The notes below the pieces were generated by a model, which ran no database searches, was not told where the DNA came from, and saw only the letters and a program-made list of their open reading frames with translations. The position numbers and the translations under genes are program-made. Shown here piece by piece: positions 32,327-41,367 of a stretch of DNA of 64,000 nt. Position 1 is the first letter of the stretch; each line of letters starts with the position of its first letter. Origin of the DNA: an uncultured Bacteroidia bacterium (GTDB taxonomy: Bacteria; Bacteroidota; Bacteroidia; Bacteroidales; UBA932); assembly GCA_902780455.1 (NCBI GenBank), contig CACZFO010000003.1, positions 1 to 64,000 on the forward strand, in the 5' to 3' direction.

Positions 32327-33793
32327 ATGGCATTTGCTAATAACGTAATGATAGTACGCCAGGCACTTCTGGCAAAACTGGTTGAATTGTGGAGCAAGGA
32401 TGAACTGGTTGAGAAAATAGACCGTCTTCCGCTGGAACTCAGTCCAAAGAGAGGACAGAAGGTCCTTGGAAGATGCTGCATCCATAAGGAGAGAGCTGTC
32501 TGGAAATACAAGAGCTTTCCTCTGATGGGGTTTGACATGTATGACGAGGAAGACGAACTCACCCCTCTTTCCTGGTATGCCAAGGAGGCTCTCAACCGCA
32601 AGGATCCACACAGGAAAAAGAACCTCATGTGCGTAATAGACGAGGCTTGTTCTTCCTGCGTCAAGACCAGCTATGAGGTTACCAACCTCTGCAGGGGCTG
32701 CGTTGCCAGAACCTGCTACATGAACTGCCCGAAGGGCGCCATTTTCTTCAACAAGCAAGGTCAGGCCGAGATTGACCACGACCTCTGCATCAGCTGCGGA
32801 AAATGCATGCAGAGCTGCCCTTACCACGCAATCGTGTACATACCTGTCCCTTGCGAGGAAGCATGCCCTCTCAAAGCCATTTCCAAAGACGAGAACGGCA
32901 TAGAACATGTAGATGAGAGCAAGTGCATCTACTGCGGCAAATGCCTCAACGCCTGCCCGTTCGGAGCAATATTCGAAGTCAGCCAGATATTTGACGTCCT
33001 TCAGGGAATAAAGAACGGTCAGGAAATGGTTGCCATCGTGGCTCCTGCCATACTGTCTCAGTTCAAGGACGTTCCGATGGAAAAGGTTTATGGCGCCATC
33101 AAGTCAATCGGTTTCAAGGATGTGATCGAGGTTGCCGAGGGTGCAATGGAAACGACGTCCACTGAAGCGGCGGAACTGAAGGAAAAGATTTCAGAAGGGC
33201 AGCCTTTCATGACAACCAGTTGCTGCCCGTCATGGATAGAACTGGTACGCAAGCACATTCCTGAAATGGCCCCGTATGTTTCTTCTACCGGGTCACCGAT
33301 GTTCTACACCGCAAAGATTGCCAAGAAGAGACATCCTGGAGCCAAGATAGTTTTCATAGGCCCATGCCTTGCCAAGAAGAAGGAAGTAAGGGACAATCCG
33401 GACACCGACATGGCTATCACCTTTGAGGAAATCGGAAGCGTGTTTGCAGGACTTCACATAGACTTTGCAACCGTTGAGCCTTTCACCCCTGAGGTAAGAA
33501 GCTACAAGGCAGCCCACGGATTTGCCCAGAGCGGAGGAGTCATAGGAGCAGTCAAGTACATACTTCACGATGAGCAGCTGAAGGCCACCGCCATAGCAAA
33601 TCTCGACAAGAAGAACGTGGCCCTGCTCAAGGGTATAGCCAAGACAGGCAAGGCCCCGTCTCCGTTCATAGAGGTCATGGCCTGCGAAAGCGGCTGCGCA
33701 ACGGGTCCGCTGATCTACAACGACCCTGCTACTGCCCTGAGAAACCTGAATGCGGCACTCAACAAAATGAAAGAACCAAGTACAGATGAGTAA
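32327..33793 (+). CDS. Monomeric [FeFe] hydrogenase
   Basis: 488 residues. N-terminal region with several [4Fe-4S] motifs (CISCGKCMQSCP, CIYCGKCLNACP, plus a Cys-rich stretch at about 102-134). The H-cluster motifs are L1 TTSCCPSW (296-303), L2 IGPCLAKKKE (344-353), L3 EVMACESGCATG (449-460). L2 reads GPC rather than MPC and L3 lacks the GGG tail, pointing to a group B-like enzyme rather than a classical group A. Maturation genes hydEFG are not in the window. The stop overlaps parE by 8 bases. Confidence 0.88.
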   Translation: MAFANNVMIVRQALLAKLVELWSKDELVEKIDRLPLELSPKRGQKVLGRCCIHKERAVWKYKSFPLMGFDMYDEEDELTPLSWYAKEALNRKDPHRKKNLMCVIDEACSSCVKTSYEVTNLCRGCVARTCYMNCPKGAIFFNKQGQAEIDHDLCISCGKCMQSCPYHAIVYIPVPCEEACPLKAISKDENGIEHVDESKCIYCGKCLNACPFGAIFEVSQIFDVLQGIKNGQEMVAIVAPAILSQFKDVPMEKVYGAIKSIGFKDVIEVAEGAMETTSTEAAELKEKISEGQPFMTTSCCPSWIELVRKHIPEMAPYVSSTGSPMFYTAKIAKKRHPGAKIVFIGPCLAKKKEVRDNPDTDMAITFEEIGSVFAGLHIDFATVEPFTPEVRSYKAAHGFAQSGGVIGAVKYILHDEQLKATAIANLDKKNVALLKGIAKTGKAPSPFIEVMACESGCATGPLIYNDPATALRNLNAALNKMKEPSTDE

Positions 33794-35708
33794 AGACGAG
33801 AAAGAGATAAAGAGTCCGTCTGCCGAATACGGCAGCAAGGACATCCAGCACTGGGACTGGAACGTCCACCTGAGGAAGAGGCCGGGAATGTATCTTGGCA
33901 AACTTGGAGACGGCAGCGAGAAGGACGACGGTATCTACGTGCTTTTCAAGGAGATAGTTGACAATGCCGTGGATGAGTTCAACATGGGGCACGGCAAGGT
34001 CATAGACATAACCTTGGATGAACAGACCAAGGAGGTTTCCGTAAGAGACTACGGAAGAGGCATTCCTCTGGACAGCCTGGTTGTTTCAGTAGGCCAGATA
34101 AACACCAGCGGAAAGTACGGTTCAGACGCCTACGGCAAGTCCGTAGGACTCAACGGAGTGGGAGCCAAGGCCGTGAACGCCACTTCCACCAAATTCTACG
34201 CACAGAGCTGGAGGAACGGTGAAAGTGCCTGGGCTTACTTTGAGGAAGGAACCCTCAAGAAGGAGGGCCGGCTCAAAGACACCGGAGAAAAGGACGGAAC
34301 CCTCATCAGATATACGGCAGACCCTACCCTCTATGAAAACTACAACTACAAGTTGGAGTACATAGACAGCATGCTCAAGAACTACGCGTACCTGAACACC
34401 GGTCTTACCATCCACTTCAACAAGGAAACCTACCATTCAAAGAACGGACTTCTGGACCTGATCAACGACAACATGCACCAGACCCCGCTGTATCCTCCGA
34501 TCCATCTGAAAGGTCACGATATAGAAGTTGTGATAACCCACTCTGACGAATCGGGAGAAAACATCTATTCTTTCGTAAACGGCCAGAATACCTATCACGG
34601 AGGAACGCACCTTTCCGCCTTCAGGGAAGCTGTCGGAAAAACGGTCAAGGATTTCTACAAGAAGGATTACGATCCCAAGGACGTAAGAGAAGGCATAGTT
34701 GCAGCCATCGCGATAAGGGTGGGAGAGCCGGGCTTTGCCAACCAGACCAAGACCTTCCTCAACTCCAAGCTCACGGATACCGAGGAGAGGGGCGGAATCC
34801 CCATCAGGACATTCATAGGCAACTTCCTTGCTTCCGAGCTTGACAACTACCTTCACAAGACCCCTATCACTGCAGACATAATGCAGAAGAAGATAAATGC
34901 CAGCGAGAAGGAGAGGAAGGAAATCCAGTCCATCCTCAAGAGCAAGCGCAGCAAGAAGGGAATGATCAACAACGAGAAGCTCAGGGACTGCAAGATCCAC
35001 TATACCGACACCGCCAATCCGCTCTCCGAGCAGACCACCATCTTCATCACCGAGGGTAATTCCGCAAGCGGCACCGTGTCCAAGGCGAGGAATGCAGACA
35101 CCCAGGCCGTATTCTCCCTAAGAGGAAAGCCAAAGAACACCTACGGCAACTCAAAGAAGGTTATCTACGACAACAACAATAAGGAGCTCAACCTGTTGCA
35201 GGCTGCCCTCGACATTGAGGAAGACATAGACAACCTCCGCTACAACAAGGTTGTGATTGCAACCGATGCCGATGTGGACGGAATGCACATCAGGATGCTC
35301 CTTCTGACATTCTTCCTCCAGTTCTTCCCGGAACTTATCAGAAGAGGCCATCTTTACATACTCCAGACCCCTCTTTTCAGGGTAAGGAAAAAGAAGAAGG
35401 ACAATTCCTTCACCGTTTACTACTGCTACAGCGAAGCCGAGAAACTCAAGAGGATAGAGGAACTTGGCAGCGGAGCGGAGGTAACCAGGTTCAAGGGACT
35501 TGGAGAAATCTCGGACAAGGAGTTCGAATACTTCATCGGTCAGGACATGCGCCTTGACGCAATCCGTCTGGAAAACGACGACCCTACCCACGAAATGCTG
35601 GAATTCTACATGGGAAACAACACTCCCGACAGGCAGAACTTCATAATGGAGAACCTGAGGGAAGACGTGGTGCTGGAAGAAAGGACTACTGACGATATGT
35701 CAGCATAA
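33786..35708 (+). CDS. parE: DNA topoisomerase IV subunit B
   Basis: 640 residues. GHKL ATPase domain (KEIVDNAVDEF, GRGIPLD, GLNGVGAKAVNA), transducer, then Toprim with TEGNSASG and DADVDGMHIRML. Lengths and the short Toprim without insertion fit ParE rather than GyrB. It relaxes and decatenates chromosomes with ParC, which is not in the window. Starts within the hydrogenase 3' end by an 8-base overlap. Confidence 0.9.
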   Translation: MSKDEKEIKSPSAEYGSKDIQHWDWNVHLRKRPGMYLGKLGDGSEKDDGIYVLFKEIVDNAVDEFNMGHGKVIDITLDEQTKEVSVRDYGRGIPLDSLVVSVGQINTSGKYGSDAYGKSVGLNGVGAKAVNATSTKFYAQSWRNGESAWAYFEEGTLKKEGRLKDTGEKDGTLIRYTADPTLYENYNYKLEYIDSMLKNYAYLNTGLTIHFNKETYHSKNGLLDLINDNMHQTPLYPPIHLKGHDIEVVITHSDESGENIYSFVNGQNTYHGGTHLSAFREAVGKTVKDFYKKDYDPKDVREGIVAAIAIRVGEPGFANQTKTFLNSKLTDTEERGGIPIRTFIGNFLASELDNYLHKTPITADIMQKKINASEKERKEIQSILKSKRSKKGMINNEKLRDCKIHYTDTANPLSEQTTIFITEGNSASGTVSKARNADTQAVFSLRGKPKNTYGNSKKVIYDNNNKELNLLQAALDIEEDIDNLRYNKVVIATDADVDGMHIRMLLLTFFLQFFPELIRRGHLYILQTPLFRVRKKKKDNSFTVYYCYSEAEKLKRIEELGSGAEVTRFKGLGEISDKEFEYFIGQDMRLDAIRLENDDPTHEMLEFYMGNNTPDRQNFIMENLREDVVLEERTTDDMSA

Positions 35709-35720
35709 AACTGCCAGACC

Positions 35721-36308
35721 ATGGGGTTCAGTAAAAGATTAGGAAAATTCATGCTCAAGGTTATGGGATGGAAAGCCGAAGGGGGCGCCGTTCCTGAATC
35801 CAAATGCATAGTGCTCGGAGTGCCCCATACCTCCGTTGTAGACTTTGTCGTTGCCTGGTCTTACTGCTCTTCCATAGGGATGCCCCCGAACATCCTCATC
35901 AAGAAAGAGTTTTTCTTCTGGCCGCTGGGCTGGCTGCTGAAGAAAATGGGAGCCTTGCCGGTAGACCGTTCCAAGGGAAGCAATGCTGCGATGCACAGCA
36001 TCAAGGCCCTGCAAGAAGCTAAGACCATGTATCTTGCCATTGCGCCTGAAGGAACCAGAAAGAAGACCGCGAGGTGGAAGATGGGTTTCCTGACAATAGC
36101 CCGCGCCTGCAATGTTCCGATATATCTCGGATACTTTGACTACAAGTTTAAAAGAGTAGGACATGGCCCGAGATTTGTAGTCTCAGCCAACCCGAAGGAA
36201 GACATGAAACGGATACAGGCCCACTACGCGGCCATGCACCTGGAAGGCAGGCACAAAGACTGCTTCAGCTGCGGAGACGTGGAGCCTGAACTTATACAAC
36301 AGTTATGA
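35721..36308 (+). CDS. 1-acyl-sn-glycerol-3-phosphate acyltransferase-like protein
   Basis: 195 residues. Motif HTSVVDF is the HxxxxD catalytic pair and APEGTRKK the phosphate-binding motif of the LPLAT family. The shorter length and lack of a long N-terminal membrane anchor resemble the YihG-like or lyso-ornithine acyltransferase subgroup. It probably acylates a lysophospholipid at the inner membrane; the exact acceptor is unclear. Overlaps the TolC gene by 4 bases (ATGA). Confidence 0.85.
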   Translation: MGFSKRLGKFMLKVMGWKAEGGAVPESKCIVLGVPHTSVVDFVVAWSYCSSIGMPPNILIKKEFFFWPLGWLLKKMGALPVDRSKGSNAAMHSIKALQEAKTMYLAIAPEGTRKKTARWKMGFLTIARACNVPIYLGYFDYKFKRVGHGPRFVVSANPKEDMKRIQAHYAAMHLEGRHKDCFSCGDVEPELIQQL

Positions 36309-37804
36309 AGAAATACATATCACTGGCTTTATGCATGCTGGTCGTGTCAGCAGCTTTTGCCCAGACATACACTCTGAAGGAATATGAGGACTTTGCCCTC
36401 CAGAACTCAAAAAGCCTGAAGGTTTCCAAAGAAAGGATCAACGCCGCCGAGCATCTGCGCAAGGCAGCCTTCACCCAGTTCCTTCCGAGTTTCCAGGCCG
36501 TAGGCACCTATGCCTGGAACCAGAAGAACATCTCCCTGCTTGGAGAGGATGCTCTCCTTCCAGTAGGCGCAAAGATGGCAGACGGCAGTTTCGGCTTTAC
36601 GGCGGACCAGATTTCCAACAGTTGGACGGTTATTGACGGGCAGCCGGTTCCGCTTGATGCAGACGGGGTTCCTTTCAATCCAAAGACCAATCCCGAGAAA
36701 ATCCAGTGGAAACAATACGCCTATCTGCCAAAGAGCGAACTGACCTACGACGTACACCACGTATTTGCCGCCGGCATAGGCTTCACCCAGCCTATCTTCC
36801 TTGGAGGCAAAGTCAGGGAACTCTACAACATAGCCAAGACCAGCGAGGAAATGGCCAGGCTGCAGAATGACAACCAGCAGGAAGAACTGATCATTTCAGT
36901 AGACCAGGCTTATTGGACTACCGTATCGCTGATAAACAAGAAAAAACTTGCTGAAAAATACGTTGAACTGCTTACCAAGCTTGAAAACAACATCCAGGCT
37001 GCCGTAGATGAAGGGGTTTCCACCAAGGGAGACCTTCTGAACGTGAAGGTGAAGCTCAACGAAGCCAACCTGGCCCTTACCAGGGCAACCAACGGTGTGG
37101 CTCTTTCCAAGATGGCTCTTTTCAGGGTATGCGGGCTGGACCTCGACGGAGATTTCGGCCTTGCAGATGAAGACATCACCCAAGGACAGGCCCAGGAACT
37201 GGATCCTGCCTACAACAGGGCCCAGGCCATAGACAGCCGCTTTGAAATCAGGGAACTGGAAAACCTCAGAAAGATAAGCCACAGCCAGACCAACATAGCA
37301 AGAAGCAGGTTCCTGCCAAACATCATCGCTTCTGCAAACTACCTGACAACCAACCCGAACACTTTCAACGGATTTGAGAACAAGTTCAAGGGAATGTTTT
37401 CAGCAGGCGTGGCAGTTACCATCCCTATCTTCCATTTCGGCGACAGGATCCACACCCTCAGGGCAGCCCAGAGCGAGGAAAAGATAATCGGCCACCGCAT
37501 AGACGAAGCCAAGGAACTGATCAACCTCCAGGTTACCCAGGCCAACTTCAAGGTCCGTGAAGCCAACACCAAACTTGAAGCCGCATTGAGCAACATAAGC
37601 GCTGCCGAGGAGAACCTCAGGCTCGCCGAGCTTTCCTACAAGGAAGGGCTGATAAGCGTCACCGACCTCCTTGCCGCCCAGACAGCTTGGATCAGCGCAA
37701 ATTCAGACAAGATAGATGCCGGCATAGATGCCCGCATGTGTGAGCTCTACCTGCGCAAGGCTGTGGGTATAAGCAACCTCAAAGACTCACATATAGCTGA
37801 TTAG
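36305..37804 (+). CDS. TolC-family outer-membrane efflux protein
   Basis: 499 residues with signal peptide (cleavage near VSAAFAQT). Two repeats of coiled helices with typical OEP residues (YEDFALQNSKSLKVSKERINAAE; LAELSYKEGLISVTDLLAAQ). It forms the trimeric outer-membrane duct of a tripartite exporter whose other parts are the next three genes. Confidence 0.93.
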   Translation: MKKYISLALCMLVVSAAFAQTYTLKEYEDFALQNSKSLKVSKERINAAEHLRKAAFTQFLPSFQAVGTYAWNQKNISLLGEDALLPVGAKMADGSFGFTADQISNSWTVIDGQPVPLDADGVPFNPKTNPEKIQWKQYAYLPKSELTYDVHHVFAAGIGFTQPIFLGGKVRELYNIAKTSEEMARLQNDNQQEELIISVDQAYWTTVSLINKKKLAEKYVELLTKLENNIQAAVDEGVSTKGDLLNVKVKLNEANLALTRATNGVALSKMALFRVCGLDLDGDFGLADEDITQGQAQELDPAYNRAQAIDSRFEIRELENLRKISHSQTNIARSRFLPNIIASANYLTTNPNTFNGFENKFKGMFSAGVAVTIPIFHFGDRIHTLRAAQSEEKIIGHRIDEAKELINLQVTQANFKVREANTKLEAALSNISAAEENLRLAELSYKEGLISVTDLLAAQTAWISANSDKIDAGIDARMCELYLRKAVGISNLKDSHIAD

Positions 37805-37837
37805 TTCATCCATCAGAAATAAATAAATGTTAAGGAT

Positions 37838-38827
37838 ATGAAGAAATTAGAGCAAAGTACGATTAGCCTGCTGATAGGACTTGCAGCACTGCTTCTTGTA
37901 ATAATCACGCTTGTCGTGATAGGTTGGCTGACATCTTCTCCTCAGAAACTCACCATCCAGGGAACCGTTGAGGCCCGTGAATACAGAGTTTCCGGAAAGG
38001 TTGCCGGCAGAGTTGAGCAGCTGCTCTACGATGAAGGTGATACCGTAAGCAAGGGACAGGTAGTTGTAAGGCTTGACAGCCCTGAGCTCCAGGCCAAGAT
38101 CGTACAGGCAAACGCACAGAGCAAGGCCGCAATGGCCCAGAGAGCAAAAGCATCCGGCAGCGCCAGGAGCGAACTCGTAGAGGGAGCATACGAACAGTGG
38201 CAGACAGCCAAGGTTGCCGTGGAAATTGCACAGAAATCTTACCAGAGGGTTGAGAACCTCTACAAGGCTGAAGTTGTTTCAGCCCAGAAGAGAGACGAGG
38301 CCAAAGCCCGTTACGATGCAGCAGTATCTACCGAGAGAGCTGCCTTCAGCCAGTACAACCTGGCAAAGAACGGCGCCCAGTCAGAAGACCGCATGGCAGC
38401 ACAGGCTGCGGTTGACGCCGCCAACGCAAGCGTTGACCAGGTCAATTCCTACATTGATGAAATCAACCTGGTTTCCCCTATCAGCGGAATAATTACGGAA
38501 GTGTTCCCAAAGGTAGGTGAACTAGTAGGACAGGGAGCCCCTATCATGACCGTAACAGACATCAACGATGTATGGTTCTCCTTCAACATAAGGGAAGACA
38601 TGCTCAAGGGAATTACCATGGGAAGCAAGCTCAATGTGAAGATTCCCGCCCTTGGCGACCAGACTTACCAGGCCGAGGTCTATTTCATCAATGTAATGGC
38701 CTCATTTGCCACATGGAAACCAACCAAGACATCCGGAGAATTTGACGCAAAGACTTTTGAGGTAAGAGCCAGGCCGGTATCCCCTATCCCTAACCTCAGG
38801 GCCGGCATGAGCGCCATCGTAAAATAA
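37838..38827 (+). CDS. HlyD-family membrane fusion protein
   Basis: 329 residues. One N-terminal membrane helix, then biotinyl-lipoyl half (TIQGTVEAREYRVSGKVAGRVEQL), a coiled-coil hairpin (about 80-200), the second lipoyl half (LVSPISGIITEVFPKVGELVGQG) and a barrel. It bridges the two permeases with the TolC-type duct. Spacing to neighbours is 33 and 15 bases. Confidence 0.92.
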   Translation: MKKLEQSTISLLIGLAALLLVIITLVVIGWLTSSPQKLTIQGTVEAREYRVSGKVAGRVEQLLYDEGDTVSKGQVVVRLDSPELQAKIVQANAQSKAAMAQRAKASGSARSELVEGAYEQWQTAKVAVEIAQKSYQRVENLYKAEVVSAQKRDEAKARYDAAVSTERAAFSQYNLAKNGAQSEDRMAAQAAVDAANASVDQVNSYIDEINLVSPISGIITEVFPKVGELVGQGAPIMTVTDINDVWFSFNIREDMLKGITMGSKLNVKIPALGDQTYQAEVYFINVMASFATWKPTKTSGEFDAKTFEVRARPVSPIPNLRAGMSAIVK

Positions 38828-38842
38828 AGTCAGACTGTCGGG

Positions 38843-40027
38843 ATGAAGAAGAACAACAACATGCTCGGGTGCATTCTCAACGTAATGTTGAGAGAGAGGG
38901 ACATCATGTCCAGCAGGCCGATATACCTGTACGGTACCGTGCTGGTACTCGCCTTCTGCGCCATCTTCTTCGTTTCACTCATGTATCAGGGACTGCCGCA
39001 GAGAGTCCCTGTTGGAGTTGTTGACAATGACGATTCATATCTTTCAAGGACAGCCATAAAGCAGATCGAGGCGATGCAGGGTATCGAGATAGCCAGAAGA
39101 TACAACAGCTACCACGAAGCCAGGCTGGACATGCAGAGAGGAAAGATATACGGTTTCATTGAATTTCCGCAGGACCTCTATGTCAATACCGTAAACGGGC
39201 TCAGACCTACGGTTCCGGTTTATTACACAGAAGCCTACATGATTCCGGGCACGCTCGCCTACAGGAACTTCCTGCAGATAGCAAACGTCCTCAATGCCGG
39301 CGTCAGACGGACCACGATGCGTGCAAAGGGAGTTCCGGAGGCCGACATAATGCCGAGCCTTCAGCCGATTACCATTGACACCCACAGCATCTGCAACCCT
39401 TGGACCAGTTATTCCATCTATCTGATTTCCATAATATGGCCGGGCATACTGTCGCTGTGCATCATCGTGATGACCGTATTCACGATAGGATTCGAACTCA
39501 AGCAGAAAACCACTCCAGACCTTTTGGATAAAGCCGGAGGCAGCATCGTTAATGCACTGATAGGCAAACTGCTTCCGTATTTCCTAATCTATCTGCTGGT
39601 GGGATTGTCATTTGTGATTCTGGCCTACAAGATATTCGGATTCCCGCTTCTGGGACCGGCCTGGGTCATGATAATCAACATCACGATGCTCATACTGGCT
39701 TCCCATGCCGTCGGCCTGTTCTTCATAGGACTTTTCCCTGTCCTGAGGGACGCCCTCAGCGCAGCTTCACTTTACTCGGTAATCGCCCTCTCGATGTGCG
39801 GAATGACCTTCCCTGTCGAGATGATGATTCCTCCGATGCAAGGCTTTGCCCAGTTGTTCCCTTTGAGGCAGTATTACCTGATTTACGTCAAGTGGGCCAT
39901 GCTGGATTCCGGTGTGGGCAACGTATGGATCAACATGCTGGGAATGTGCATTTTCTTCTTCCTTCCGTTCCTTATCCTCAAGAGGCTGAAAGAAGCGATG
40001 GTAAACCTCAACTACCCGACCAAATAA
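38843..40027 (+). CDS. ABC-2 type permease, exporter subunit 1
   Basis: 394 residues. One N-terminal helix, a large extracytoplasmic domain (about 50-195) and five C-terminal helices, the YhhJ/YbhS-type ABC-2 layout. Key stretch: NPWTSYSIYLISIIWPGILSL. Paired with a paralogous permease immediately downstream. No ATP-binding subunit is encoded in this cluster. Confidence 0.88.
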   Translation: MKKNNNMLGCILNVMLRERDIMSSRPIYLYGTVLVLAFCAIFFVSLMYQGLPQRVPVGVVDNDDSYLSRTAIKQIEAMQGIEIARRYNSYHEARLDMQRGKIYGFIEFPQDLYVNTVNGLRPTVPVYYTEAYMIPGTLAYRNFLQIANVLNAGVRRTTMRAKGVPEADIMPSLQPITIDTHSICNPWTSYSIYLISIIWPGILSLCIIVMTVFTIGFELKQKTTPDLLDKAGGSIVNALIGKLLPYFLIYLLVGLSFVILAYKIFGFPLLGPAWVMIINITMLILASHAVGLFFIGLFPVLRDALSAASLYSVIALSMCGMTFPVEMMIPPMQGFAQLFPLRQYYLIYVKWAMLDSGVGNVWINMLGMCIFFFLPFLILKRLKEAMVNLNYPTK

Positions 40028-40040
40028 AGGAGGAGAAAAG

Positions 40041-41228
40041 ATGGATAAATTCAGTATTTCAGACATAAGGACCGCCATCAACCAGATGGTTCAGATAACC
40101 TGGAAGGAATTGAGGACCATCTTCAAGGACAGCGGCGTGCTCCTCATCCTGATAATTGCAGGTTTGGGATATCCTATACTCTACAGCACTGTTTACCTGA
40201 GCGAGAGCGTAGATGAGATACCGGTAGGAATAATAGACGAATGCGGCAATTCCTTCAGCCGCGGTTTCGCCTCAAAGATAGATGCCACCAGGGAAGTCAG
40301 CCTGGTTGGCTGCGTAAACATGGATGATGCAATCAGCAAGATGAAATCCAGAAGCATCCATGGCATAATAGTCATTCCAAAATCTTTCAGCAAAGACATA
40401 GAAGGCGGAAAGCAGACAACCGTCTCCCTCTATGTCAACATGGCCACCTTCTTCATTTACAAGAATATAGCCCTGGCCTGCAATTATGTCATGCTGGAAG
40501 AGAACAAGAACATATCCCTCAAGAGACTCAGTGCAGACGGACTCACCGAGCAGGAAGCCCTCGCCAGTGCGGAGCCATTGAGGAACAAGATGAACATACT
40601 GTTCAACGAAGGCAACGGCTTTGCAAGTTTCTTTGTTCCCGGAGTGCTGGTACTTGTAATCCACCAGCTTCTGTTCCTCGGAATCGGCATGGTTTCAGGA
40701 ACCAGGAGAGAAGAAAGAGCAAACAGCCAGGTCAATACAAAGGAAAAAGTATCGCAGAGAGAAGTATTCAGGCATATCTTCGGACAGGGAGCTGCATATT
40801 TCCTCATCTATTCGCTGATTGGTTCATACATCCTGATACTTGTGCCGCGGATGTTCGGACTGCCGCATTTTGCCTCCGCATGGGACATCTACAGGCTGCT
40901 CTTCCCGTTCCTTCTGGCAGTGATTTTCTTCTCACAGACATGTGCGGTGTTCATCCGCAACAGGGAGACCGGAATGGTAATGTTCCTGTTCTTCAGCGTA
41001 ATACTTCTGTTCCTGAGCGGTCTGACATGGCCGGTCAGCAGTTTCCCGGCATTCTGGAAATACTTCTCATACATATTCCCTGCAACATTTGGAGTTGAAG
41101 GATACCTTAAGATCAACTGCATGGGAGCAGACTTCTCCGTCATAATGCCGGAATTCATAGCTCTCTGGGCACAGGCCATATTCTATTTCATCACGGCCAG
41201 CTTCTCCTACCGCTACATCAACAAGTAA
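40041..41228 (+). CDS. ABC-2 type permease, exporter subunit 2
   Basis: 395 residues with the same layout as the preceding permease (N-terminal helix, periplasmic domain, five helices). An AAGGAGG precedes the start by about 7 bases. It completes a TolC-HlyD-permease-permease set; the substrate is unknown and the energising ATPase must come from elsewhere, if one is used. Confidence 0.88.
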   Translation: MDKFSISDIRTAINQMVQITWKELRTIFKDSGVLLILIIAGLGYPILYSTVYLSESVDEIPVGIIDECGNSFSRGFASKIDATREVSLVGCVNMDDAISKMKSRSIHGIIVIPKSFSKDIEGGKQTTVSLYVNMATFFIYKNIALACNYVMLEENKNISLKRLSADGLTEQEALASAEPLRNKMNILFNEGNGFASFFVPGVLVLVIHQLLFLGIGMVSGTRREERANSQVNTKEKVSQREVFRHIFGQGAAYFLIYSLIGSYILILVPRMFGLPHFASAWDIYRLLFPFLLAVIFFSQTCAVFIRNRETGMVMFLFFSVILLFLSGLTWPVSSFPAFWKYFSYIFPATFGVEGYLKINCMGADFSVIMPEFIALWAQAIFYFITASFSYRYINK

Positions 41229-41279
41229 GACTTCCGTCATGTTAAAAGTGATGTAACAAGGTTGTTTCATCGCTGATAA

Positions 41280-41310
41280 TTTGGAAGATTAAAAATATTA
41301 ACTATATTTG
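41280..41310 (+). promoter_or_regulatory. aspA promoter with -33 and -7
   Basis: TTTG (41280-41283), 19 bases, TATATTTG (41303-41310). This is a near-ideal Bacteroidota promoter, giving a leader of about 50 AT-rich bases. Confidence 0.75.
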
Positions 41311-41367
41311 TTTCCTTCAAAAAAGATTTTAAGTTAATATTAATCATATTTAAAATTTAAAAACATC

